Positions 51,566 to 59,531 of a stretch of DNA of 64,000 nucleotides are shown piece after piece. Each line of letters opens with the position of its first letter. The stretch's first letter is position 1. The DNA is taken from NCBI GenBank assembly GCA_016716715.1, contig JADJVE010000005.1, positions 255,449 through 319,448 on the forward strand, read 5' to 3'. Both the position numbers and the translations under genes were made by a program. The DNA comes from Acidobacteriota bacterium (GTDB taxonomy: Bacteria; Acidobacteriota; Thermoanaerobaculia; UBA5066). Under the pieces are notes generated by a model. The model was given only the letters and a program-made list of their open reading frames with translations, was not told where the DNA came from and did not search any database.

Positions 51566-54043
51566 ATGAAGATCGTTCACAAGTCACTGACTGTCGCCTT
51601 CGCCCTCGGGCTCGCGTTGCTGCCCGCGCGGCCGTCCCTCGGCCAGGCCTCGCCGGTGCCCGCAGGGCCGGCGAATCCCGACCCGTGGCCCAAGACGGCG
51701 GTGAACGCCGGCGCGACGTACACGATGTACCAACCGCAGCTGGACTCGTGGGACCAGTTCAACCTCGCGGCGCACGCGGCCGTCTCGGTCCTGCCGCCCG
51801 GCGCGAAGAACCCGGTCTTCGGTGTCGTGCAGATTACGGCCCAGACGCAGGTGAGCCGCCAGGCGCGCACCGTGTACTTCCAGAACATCCGGGTGGTGAA
51901 GACCCAGTTTCCGACCGTTCCCGACGCAGTCTGGGAGTACCAGGGCGCGATCCAGCAGATCCTCACGGACGGCCCCGCCACAATGCCGCTCGACAAGCTC
52001 GAGGCGAATCTCGCCATCCTGAGCGCCGAGAAGAAGGCGCAGGCGGTCCCCGTTCGCAACGCCGCTCCGGCCTTCGTCTTCTCGCCGAGCCCCGCCGTTC
52101 TGGTCACGATCGACGGTGATCCGGTGTGGACGAAGCTCGCCGGAACGGAGTTGCGGCGGGTCCTGAACGCGCGGCCGCTCATCCTGAGCGACGAATGGGG
52201 ATCGGTCTACGTTCACATCCTCGACGGGTGGCTGCAGGCGCCGGGTCTCTCCGGTCCGTGGACCGTCGCGCCGGCCGCGCCGAAAGGTGCCGACCAGGCC
52301 GCGCAGGCCCTCGCGAAGCAGAACGTCGTCGACCTGATGCCGGGAAGTCCGAATCCCGAGACGAAGGCGGTGCCCTCGCTGAAAGCCGGAGCGCCGAAGC
52401 TCGTCGTGGCCACGACGCCCACGGAGCTGATCGTGACCGAAGGCGCTCCCGAGTGGGCCCCTCTCGACGGCACGCAGCTTCTCTACGTGAAGAACACGAC
52501 GGCCAACGTCTTCAACGACATGGCCCGCCAGCAGATCTACGTGCTCGTGACGGGCCGCTGGTTCCGGGCATCGGGCCTCTCCGGGCCGTGGCAGTACGTG
52601 AGCGGCCGCGAGCTGCCGTCCGACTTCCGGTTCATTCCCGACGAGAGCCCGAAGGAGAACGTGAAGGCATCCGTTCCGGGCACCTCGCAGGCCCAGGAGG
52701 CCGTGATCTCCAGCCAGATCCCGGAGATGACGCCGGTGGACCGCAAGACGGCGACGTTCAAGCCGGAGATCAGCGGCGCGGTCGTGCTCACTCCGATCCC
52801 CGGCACGGGCCTGTCCTACGTGTCGAACAGCCCGACACCGATCCTCTCGGATTCGCAGAGCGGGTGGTACGCCTGCGAGAGCGGCGTCTGGTACTACGCC
52901 CCGGCCGTGACGGGGCCGTGGACCGTCGCGGCGAGCATCCCGGCCTCGATCTACTCGATCCCGCCGAGCTCACCGGTCTTTTACGTGACGCACGTGAGGA
53001 TCTACACCGTCACCCCGACGACGGTCGTGATCGGCTACACGCCGGGCTACATGGGCGCGATCGTCACGCCGGACGGCACCGTCGTCTACGGAACGGGCTA
53101 CTCGTATGCCGCGTACGTCAACGCGTCGGTCTGGTATCCGCCGCCGGTCACGTATGGGTACGGCGCGGCCGTGACGTACACGCCGTGGACGGGCTGGGCC
53201 GTGGGCTTCGGGTTCGGGTTCGCGATGGGCGCGGCGTACGGCAGCTGCTGGGGCGCAGCGCCTTACTGGGGCGCGATGCCCTACGCCTACCATGGCGCGT
53301 ACTACGGCGGCGCTTACGGCGGTGCCGCGGCCTGGGGGCCCGGCGGATGGGCCGCGACGAGCGGCAACGTCTATCACCAGTACGGCGCGACGTCCGCCGT
53401 CACGCGCAGCTCGGGCGGATACAACGCCTGGACCGGGAACGCGTGGAGCAGCAAGGCGGGCACCTCGTACAACTCGGTGACCGGGCAGATGTCCGCAGGC
53501 CAGCACGCGCAGGTCGCGAACGCATACACGGGAAATTACGCGAGCGGCAGCCGCGGCGCCACGTACAACCCGAACACCGGAGTCGCGGCGGCGGGCGGAA
53601 AGGCGACGGTCGGCAACGCGTACTCGGGGCAGCAGGCGACGGTCGGCCACGCCGCGGTCGCCGGCCCGGGCGGTGAGACCGCGCACGCCCAGGAAGTCGG
53701 CAACAACACGTTCGCCGAGCACAACGGCAACGTCTACTCGAACACCGGCGGCGGCTGGCAGCAGAAGAGCGGCACGGGCGGCGCGCCCCAGTCGTCGTTC
53801 GCCTCCGAGCAGTCCGCGCGGCAGACGGGTGAGCAGCGCGCGTCGGCCTCGAGCTGGGGGGGCGGCGACAGCGGTGGCTTCGACCGCGGCGGTGGTGGCT
53901 TCGGCGGCGACGGTGGTGGCTTCGACCGTGGCGGCGGTGGCTTTGGCGGAGAAGGCGGTGCAGGCCGCTTCGGAGGCGGAGGCGGCCGCTTCGGCGGAGG
54001 CGGTGGAGGCGGCTTCGGCGGCTTCCGCGGGGGACGGCGATGA
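51566..54043 (+). CDS. Very large secreted Gly-rich protein, function unknown
   Basis: 825 residues. Signal peptide (ALGLALLPARPSLGQ). Residues ~40-440 contain repeated beta units with LSGPW/VTGPWTVA-type turns (GWLQAPGLSGPWTVAP, GRWFRASGLSGPWQYVSG, VWYYAPAVTGPWTVAAS), suggesting three or more copies of a ~60-residue fold. Residues ~480-620 are Tyr/Gly/Ala-rich hydrophobic (GFGFGFAMGAAYGS). The last ~80 are almost pure Gly with Asp, Phe, Arg (GGGGFGGDGGGFDRGGGG). No enzyme motif recognised. Ends ATGA into the next gene. Possibly a surface scaffold or glycan-binding protein serving the sulfatases. Confidence 0.8.
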   Translation: MKIVHKSLTVAFALGLALLPARPSLGQASPVPAGPANPDPWPKTAVNAGATYTMYQPQLDSWDQFNLAAHAAVSVLPPGAKNPVFGVVQITAQTQVSRQARTVYFQNIRVVKTQFPTVPDAVWEYQGAIQQILTDGPATMPLDKLEANLAILSAEKKAQAVPVRNAAPAFVFSPSPAVLVTIDGDPVWTKLAGTELRRVLNARPLILSDEWGSVYVHILDGWLQAPGLSGPWTVAPAAPKGADQAAQALAKQNVVDLMPGSPNPETKAVPSLKAGAPKLVVATTPTELIVTEGAPEWAPLDGTQLLYVKNTTANVFNDMARQQIYVLVTGRWFRASGLSGPWQYVSGRELPSDFRFIPDESPKENVKASVPGTSQAQEAVISSQIPEMTPVDRKTATFKPEISGAVVLTPIPGTGLSYVSNSPTPILSDSQSGWYACESGVWYYAPAVTGPWTVAASIPASIYSIPPSSPVFYVTHVRIYTVTPTTVVIGYTPGYMGAIVTPDGTVVYGTGYSYAAYVNASVWYPPPVTYGYGAAVTYTPWTGWAVGFGFGFAMGAAYGSCWGAAPYWGAMPYAYHGAYYGGAYGGAAAWGPGGWAATSGNVYHQYGATSAVTRSSGGYNAWTGNAWSSKAGTSYNSVTGQMSAGQHAQVANAYTGNYASGSRGATYNPNTGVAAAGGKATVGNAYSGQQATVGHAAVAGPGGETAHAQEVGNNTFAEHNGNVYSNTGGGWQQKSGTGGAPQSSFASEQSARQTGEQRASASSWGGGDSGGFDRGGGGFGGDGGGFDRGGGGFGGEGGAGRFGGGGGRFGGGGGGGFGGFRGGRR

Positions 54044-54851
54044 GGCGTCGCGCAACGGCACTCCTCGTCCTGATCGCCCCTGCAGCGGTGTTCGCGCAGG
54101 CGCCACCCGCCGACGAGGCTGCCGAGATCGCGAAGAAACTCAACAACCCGGTCGCCGCGCTCATCAGCGTGCCTCTCCAGAACAACTGGGACTACGGCAT
54201 CGGCACGACGAACGCGATGAAGTACACCCGCAACGTCCAGCCCGTTATTCCCCTTGGTATCTCGAAGGACTGGAACGTGATCGTCCGGACGATCATGCCG
54301 ATCGTCTCCCTCGAGTCGCCTGCGCCAGGGGGCTCGACGTCGTCGGGTCTCGGGGACATCACGCAGAGCTTCTTCTTCTCGCCGAAGGAGCCGACCTCGG
54401 GAGGCTGGATCATCGGCGCGGGACCGGCCCTCCTCTATCCGAGCGCCTCTATCCGAGCGCCTCGCACGACGCGATCGGCGCCGGAAAGTGCCGCGGCCCG
54501 ACGGTCGTCGTCCTCAAACAGGAGCACGGCTTCACGTACGGACTCCTCGCGAACCAGCTCTGGTCGTTCGCGGGCTGGGGCCCGACCAGCGTGAACGCCA
54601 TGTTTCTGCAGCCCTTCCTCACGTACACGACGAAGAAGTACACGACGTTCGGAGTGAACACCGAGTCCACGTACAACTGGACTGCGTCCGAATGGACCGT
54701 GCCGATCAACGTGTTCGCCACGCAGATGCTGAAGATCAAAAAGCAGATCATCAGCCTCCAGTTCGGCTACCGGTATTACGCGACGGCGCCCACCGGCGGT
54801 CCCAATCACGGCTGGCGCTTCGTCCTGACGTTCGTGTTTCCGAAGAAATGA
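54040..54851 (+). pseudogene. Outer-membrane transporter-like protein, frameshifted by 14-bp duplication
   Basis: Start ATG overlaps the upstream stop (ATGA). Frame 1 encodes a signal peptide (ALLVLIAPAAVFAQ) and NNPVAALISVPLQNNWDYGI, KYTRNVQPVIPLGISKDWNV, WIIGAGPALLYPSAS, typical of the 'neuromedin U'/Phenol_MetA_deg-like outer-membrane family. It stops at 54594 unless shifted. The +3 frame carries the rest: HDAIGAGKCRGPTVVVLKQE, TYGLLANQLWSFAG and WRFVLTFVFPKK to 54851. A perfect tandem copy of CTCTATCCGAGCGC at 54433-54460 causes the shift; one copy gives a continuous frame (GPALLYPSASHDAIGAG). Confidence 0.8.
54433..54460 (+). repeat. 14-bp tandem duplication
   Basis: CTCTATCCGAGCGC is present twice without a gap (54433-54446, 54447-54460). 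Being 14 nt, it moves the reading frame by 2 and breaks the outer-membrane protein gene around it. Slipped-strand mispairing or an assembly error can explain it. Confidence 0.92.
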
Positions 54852-54954
54852 GACGCGCCGGCTTAGGCGGCGAAGCCTCTTGCTGCCAGATTGAGAAAGC
54901 TCGTGGCCGGATGCGCGCCCGTCGCACCCACTCGGCATCGAAAGGGGGACCTTC

Positions 54955-56421
54955 ATGAAGCTCTCTCGACCTCTTGTGATGGCCCTTGAGCTCGCGCTCG
55001 GTCTCCTCGCCGCAGCGCGGCCCGCCGAGGCGCAGAACTCCGCCCGAAAGCCGAACATCGTCTTCATGCTCACGGACAACCTCGGCTACGGTGAGCTGGG
55101 CGTCTACGGCGGCGGCATCCTGCGCGGCGCGGCCACGCCGCGTATCGACACGCTCGCCAGCCAGGGCATCAGGCTGCTCAACTTCAACGTCGAGCCGCAG
55201 TGCACGCCCTCGCGGTCGGCCCTGATGACCGGCCGGTTTCCGATCCGCTCCGGCACGTACGAAGTCCCGATTGGCGGCGTCCCGGACGGCTTGACGCAGT
55301 GGGAGGTCACAATCGCGGAGTTGCTGTCAGCGCAGGGCTACGCCACCGGCATGTGGGGCAAGTGGCACCTCGGCAGCGCCGAGGAGCGTCTGCCGACTCG
55401 CCAGGGCTTCGACGAGTGGTTCGGCATCCCGCGCACCTACGACGAGGGGATGTGGCCGTCCCTCAACCAGGCGAAAGGCATGTGGCCGTCGGTCGGCGAC
55501 AAGCAGGGTTGGAACGCGAAGCTCGTTCGTCCCGAGCCGATCTACGAGGCCCGCAAAGGCGAAAAAGCCCGGGAAGTCGGAGTGCTGGACCTGGACCGGC
55601 GCCGCACGATGGAAGCGGAGATCACGACGCACGCCGTCGACTTCATCAAGCGCAGCGCGCGCGCGGGCAAGCCGTTCTATGCCTACGTGTCCTTCTCGCT
55701 CGTCCACATGCCGACGCTGCCGAATCCCGAGTTCGCGGGAAGAACCGGTAACGGCGACTGGGCCGACTGTCTCGCCGAGATGGACCATCGCACCGGCCAG
55801 ATCCTCGACGCCATCAAGGAAGCAGGCGTCGAGAACGATACGCTGGTCATCTTCACCAGCGACAACGGTCCCGAGGCGACAGACCCGTGGCAGGGTGCAA
55901 ACGGGCCCTGGCGCGGCTCGTACTTCACGGCGATGGAAGGCTCGCTGCGGGCGCCCTTCATCCTGCGTTGGCCTGGCAGGGTGCCGGCTGGCCGCGTGAG
56001 CAACGAAATCGTCCACATCACGGACCTCTACACGACGCTCGCGCGCGTGGGAGGAGCGGAAGTCCCGAAAGACCGTCCGATCGACGGCGTGGACCAGCTG
56101 GATTTCCTCCTCGGAAAGCAGGAAACCTCGAACCGCGAGGGATTCCCGGTCTTCGTGGCCGACAGGCTGTCCGCCGTCAAGTGGCGCAACTGGAAGGCGC
56201 ACCTGGTCTGGCAGGAGAACATGTACGACCCGCCGCAGAAGCTCCCCCTGCCGAAGATCGTCAACCTCCTGACCGACATGAAGGAGGAGCGCGACGTCGG
56301 GGCCAAGAACTCCTGGGTCGCCGAGCCGATCTTCAAGATCCTCGGTGAGCTCGAAGCGAGCTTCAGGAAGTACCCGTTGATCAAGGTCGGTACGCCCGAC
56401 CCCTACGTTCCGCCGAAGTGA
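54955..56421 (+). CDS. Secreted arylsulfatase (CxPxR type)
   Basis: 488 residues; signal peptide MKLSRPLVMALELALGLLAA. AAAGGGGG precedes the ATG. Formylglycine motif Cys83-Thr-Pro-Ser-Arg-Ser-Ala, catalytic-site GMWGKWHLGSAEERLPTRQG, and metal-site VIFTSDNGPEATDPW. In the N-terminal metal site the usual second Asp is Asn (MLTDNLGYGE), which may weaken metal binding. Same N-terminal sequence style (MKLSRPL) as the third sulfatase, suggesting a recent duplication. Maturation enzyme not in the window. Confidence 0.9.
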   Translation: MKLSRPLVMALELALGLLAAARPAEAQNSARKPNIVFMLTDNLGYGELGVYGGGILRGAATPRIDTLASQGIRLLNFNVEPQCTPSRSALMTGRFPIRSGTYEVPIGGVPDGLTQWEVTIAELLSAQGYATGMWGKWHLGSAEERLPTRQGFDEWFGIPRTYDEGMWPSLNQAKGMWPSVGDKQGWNAKLVRPEPIYEARKGEKAREVGVLDLDRRRTMEAEITTHAVDFIKRSARAGKPFYAYVSFSLVHMPTLPNPEFAGRTGNGDWADCLAEMDHRTGQILDAIKEAGVENDTLVIFTSDNGPEATDPWQGANGPWRGSYFTAMEGSLRAPFILRWPGRVPAGRVSNEIVHITDLYTTLARVGGAEVPKDRPIDGVDQLDFLLGKQETSNREGFPVFVADRLSAVKWRNWKAHLVWQENMYDPPQKLPLPKIVNLLTDMKEERDVGAKNSWVAEPIFKILGELEASFRKYPLIKVGTPDPYVPPK

Positions 56422-56427
56422 GGCGAC

Positions 56428-57354
56428 ATGAACCGGCGGCGCCTTCTGAATCGTCTCGTTGCTCTCGGCGTCTCGACCGCGCTCTGCGGCCTCGCCTGCG
56501 AGGCGGGCGCCCAGCAGCTCATCCTCAAAGGCGAGTACGGCCTGATGGCGGGTACTCAGCCGCCTCCGGGCCTCTACGCCGGGATCCTCGGCGGCTACAA
56601 CAGGGCGGACGAGCTGAAGGGCCCCCGGGGTGAGACGGTGCCGACGCAGGGCAGCCTCAACCAGTACTACATCGGGCCCATCGTCTCGTGGGTCTCGAAC
56701 ATCAAGATCCTCGGCGGAAACTACTCGGCCACGGTCTCCGTGCCATGGGCCAACGTGATGACCGACGCTCCACGGCTGGACGTGAACAGTTCGACCGGCA
56801 TCGCACTGAGTGAGACGTGGCTCGTGCCGCTTGCCATCGGCTGGCACCTGGAGGGGGCCGACGTGACGTTCCAGTATGCGCTCTACATTCCGACGGGGCG
56901 ATATACGGCCGGCGCGACGGACAACACGAGCCTCGGCATGTGGTGCAACGAGCTCTCCGTGCTCTCGACCGTGTTCCTGAACGGCGCCAGGAGCTGGCAC
57001 GCCTCAGCTTCCCTTTTTTACGATATCAACGGCAGGAAGCAGGATCAGGACTGGACGACGGGAAATCCCCTTACGCTCATGTACGGGGTCGGCGGGAACT
57101 ACGGCTCCGGGCAGATATTCAAAGGCTGGGCGGGCATCGCGGGTTACTCCCAGTGGCAGGTCACGTCGACGAGCGGCGCCGACGTGCCTCTGCCCGTCCG
57201 GGACGGCAGGACCGACATCCACGCGATCGGCCCGGAGTTCACGACCCTGCAGGGGGCTCTGACGATCCGGTACTTCTGGCAGTTCGGAGGGACGTTCTCG
57301 ACGCAGGGCCGCGGGCTCTACGTTCAGCTGGTGTTGCCGGTAAGGGTGGGCTGA
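56428..57354 (+). CDS. Outer-membrane protein of Phenol_MetA_deg/transporter type
   Basis: 308 residues, 6 nt after the sulfatase stop. N-terminus RLVALGVSTALCGLACEAGAQ is a signal peptide. GILGGYNRADELKGPRG, VTVSVPWANVMTD-like strands (ATVSVPWANVMTDAPRLD), WHLEGADVTFQYALYIPTGR, NNELSVLST-like segment and a final RGLYVQLVLPVRVG are alternating amphipathic strands of a ~12-strand barrel. Family members are found with aromatic-degradation and sulfatase loci. It is a relative of the broken gene at 54040 only in general fold. Likely uptake or export of a small molecule. Confidence 0.8.
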   Translation: MNRRRLLNRLVALGVSTALCGLACEAGAQQLILKGEYGLMAGTQPPPGLYAGILGGYNRADELKGPRGETVPTQGSLNQYYIGPIVSWVSNIKILGGNYSATVSVPWANVMTDAPRLDVNSSTGIALSETWLVPLAIGWHLEGADVTFQYALYIPTGRYTAGATDNTSLGMWCNELSVLSTVFLNGARSWHASASLFYDINGRKQDQDWTTGNPLTLMYGVGGNYGSGQIFKGWAGIAGYSQWQVTSTSGADVPLPVRDGRTDIHAIGPEFTTLQGALTIRYFWQFGGTFSTQGRGLYVQLVLPVRVG

Positions 57355-57355
57355 C

Positions 57356-57859
57356 ATGCCGAAAAGAGCGAACGCCGTGGTTCAATTCCTCACGATAGTG
57401 CTCCTCTTTGGAGGGGCGGCGTCCTGCCGCTCCCGGGGTGGGGAGCCAGCCCCGCCGGCCGCCACCGCGGCACCGGCGGCCACGACGGCCCCGGCGCCCG
57501 CGCCGGCGGCGCCTGCCGCGAGCACCGCCCCGGAACCCGTGAGGCCCGCGGCTGCAGTGTTCGACAAGCTCGTGGCCCGCTGGCTGCGCGAGGACGGCGG
57601 CTACATCCTCGAGGTCCGCTCCGTCTCGCCGCAGGGGGCGGTCGACGCGTCGTATTACAACCCGCGCCCGATCAACGTCTCGAAGGCGGAGGCGTTTTCC
57701 GAGAACGGAGCCCTGACGCTCTTCGTCGAGCTGCGCGCCCCGAACTACCCCGGCAGCACGTATCGACTCGTTTACGACCCCGCAAGCGACAACCTCGTGG
57801 GCACGTACTTTCAGGCCCTTCAAAAACAGACTTTCGACGTTTCATTCGTGAGGCGCTAG
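57356..57859 (+). CDS. Lipoprotein with Pro/Ala linker and small beta domain
   Basis: 167 residues. ATG is 1 nt after the previous stop. Lipobox GGAASC follows a hydrophobic stretch (VVQFLTIVLLFGGAASC). Residues ~28-65 are an Ala/Pro linker to reach away from the membrane. The C-terminal domain (LVARWLREDGGYILEVRSVS, TYRLVYDPASDNLVGTYFQA) resembles a small beta-barrel of unknown family, with the form of a lipocalin-like fold. Part of the sulfatase operon by position. Confidence 0.75.
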   Translation: MPKRANAVVQFLTIVLLFGGAASCRSRGGEPAPPAATAAPAATTAPAPAPAAPAASTAPEPVRPAAAVFDKLVARWLREDGGYILEVRSVSPQGAVDASYYNPRPINVSKAEAFSENGALTLFVELRAPNYPGSTYRLVYDPASDNLVGTYFQALQKQTFDVSFVRR

Positions 57860-57904
57860 GTGCGCCTCGATCTCATTTCACCCGGCACCGAAAGGAGAAC
57901 ATTC

Positions 57905-59509
57905 ATGAAACTTTCCCGACCTCTCGCGCTGGCCTTCGGGCTCGCGCTCGGCATTCTCGCGGTCGCGCCGCCCGCGGCCGCCCAGCCCGCGAAGAAGAAG
58001 CCGAACATTCTCGTGCTGTTCGGCGACGATATCGGCTTCTGGAACATCAGCGCGTACAACCGCGGCATGATGGGCTACCGGACGCCCGCGATCGACAGCA
58101 TCGCCAAGGAAGGCGCGATCTTCACCGACGTCTACGCCCAGCAGAGCTGCACGGCCGGGCGCGCGGCGTTCATCACCGGCCAGTCCCCGATTCGCACGGG
58201 CCTCCTCAAGGTCGGCCTCCCGGGCGCGCCCGAGGGCCTCTCCGAGAAGGACCCGACGATCGCGAACCTGCTCAAGGCGCAGGGCTATGCGACGGGCCAG
58301 TTCGGCAAGAACCACCTCGGCGACCGCAACGACTTCATCCCGACGGTCCACGGCTTCGACGAGTTCTTCGGCAACTTCTACCACCTGAACGCGGAGGAGG
58401 AGCCCGAGAACCCGGACTACCCGAAGGCCCCGGAATTCCCGAACTTCAAGGAGAAGTTCGGCCCGCGCGGCGTGTTCCACTGCTACGCGACGGCCACCGC
58501 GAGCACGCTCCCCGACGACGGCCGCTTCGGGAAGTGGGGCAAGCAGAAGTGCGAGGACACCGGCCCGCTCACGAAGAAGCGGATGGAGACGATCGACGAG
58601 GAAGTCCTCGCCGTGACGATGAAGTACCTCGACGCGAGGCAGAAGGAAGACAAGCCCTGGTTCGTCTGGTTCAACACGACCCGGATGCACATCCACACCC
58701 ACCTCAAGGCGGAGTCGAAGGGCAAGACGGGCCTCGGAACCGTCCCGGACGGCATGGTCGAGCACGACGGCCACATCGGCCAGATCCTGAAGAAGATCGC
58801 CGACATGGGTGTCGCCGACAACACGATCGTGATTTACACGACTGATAACGGCGGCGAGGTGATGAGCTCGCCCGACGGCGCCGCGGTGCCGTTCCGCGGC
58901 GAGAAGAACACGCCGTGGGAGGGCGGCTATCGCGTACCCATGGTCGTGCGCTGGCCCGGCGTCATCAAACCCGGCACCGAGATCAACAACATCATCTCGC
59001 ACGAGGACTGGCTGCCCACCCTCTTGGCCGCCGCGGGCCAGCCGGACGTCAAGGAATCGCTGCTGAAGGGCACGACAGTAGCGGGAGCCACGTACAAGGT
59101 TCACCTCGACGGTTACAACCTGCTTCCGTCCTTCAAGGGCGAGGCCAAGGCGTGGCCGCGCCACGAGTTCGTCTACTGGACCGACGATGGGGAGCCCGCG
59201 GCCCTGCGGTTCGACCAGTGGAAGATGCTGTTCCTCGAGCAGCGCGCGAAGGGTCTCGACGTCTGGCAGGATCCGATGGTCGTCCTGCGCCTTCCCAAGC
59301 TCTTCAATCTCCGGGCGGACCCCTTCGAGCGCTTCCCAGAGGGGTACGGTTACCAGATCTGGCGAATCAACCATGCATTCCTCGTGGGGCCGGCCGCCAT
59401 GTACGTCGGCGGGTGGATGCAGAGCTTCATCGACTTCCCGCCTCGCCAGAAGCCCGGCAGCTTCAACCTCAGCCACGTGATGGAGAAGCTGACCAAGGGA
59501 GAACACTGA
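57905..59509 (+). CDS. Secreted arylsulfatase (CxAxR type)
   Basis: 534 residues. AAAGGAG lies 7 nt before the ATG; the longer frame to 57860 is not supported. Signal peptide MKLSRPLALAFGLALGILAV. Metal site LVLFGDDIGFWNISAYN, formylglycine motif Cys82-Thr-Ala-Gly-Arg (Ala in place of Pro), GQFGKNHLGDRNDFIPTVHG and YTTDNGGEVMSSPDG. CxAxR is accepted by anaerobic-type sulfatase-maturing enzymes (known), less so by FGE, so it hints at the maturation route. Co-oriented with the other two sulfatases. Confidence 0.9.
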   Translation: MKLSRPLALAFGLALGILAVAPPAAAQPAKKKPNILVLFGDDIGFWNISAYNRGMMGYRTPAIDSIAKEGAIFTDVYAQQSCTAGRAAFITGQSPIRTGLLKVGLPGAPEGLSEKDPTIANLLKAQGYATGQFGKNHLGDRNDFIPTVHGFDEFFGNFYHLNAEEEPENPDYPKAPEFPNFKEKFGPRGVFHCYATATASTLPDDGRFGKWGKQKCEDTGPLTKKRMETIDEEVLAVTMKYLDARQKEDKPWFVWFNTTRMHIHTHLKAESKGKTGLGTVPDGMVEHDGHIGQILKKIADMGVADNTIVIYTTDNGGEVMSSPDGAAVPFRGEKNTPWEGGYRVPMVVRWPGVIKPGTEINNIISHEDWLPTLLAAAGQPDVKESLLKGTTVAGATYKVHLDGYNLLPSFKGEAKAWPRHEFVYWTDDGEPAALRFDQWKMLFLEQRAKGLDVWQDPMVVLRLPKLFNLRADPFERFPEGYGYQIWRINHAFLVGPAAMYVGGWMQSFIDFPPRQKPGSFNLSHVMEKLTKGEH

Positions 59510-59531
59510 TCAAATCAGGGGTCACGACATC

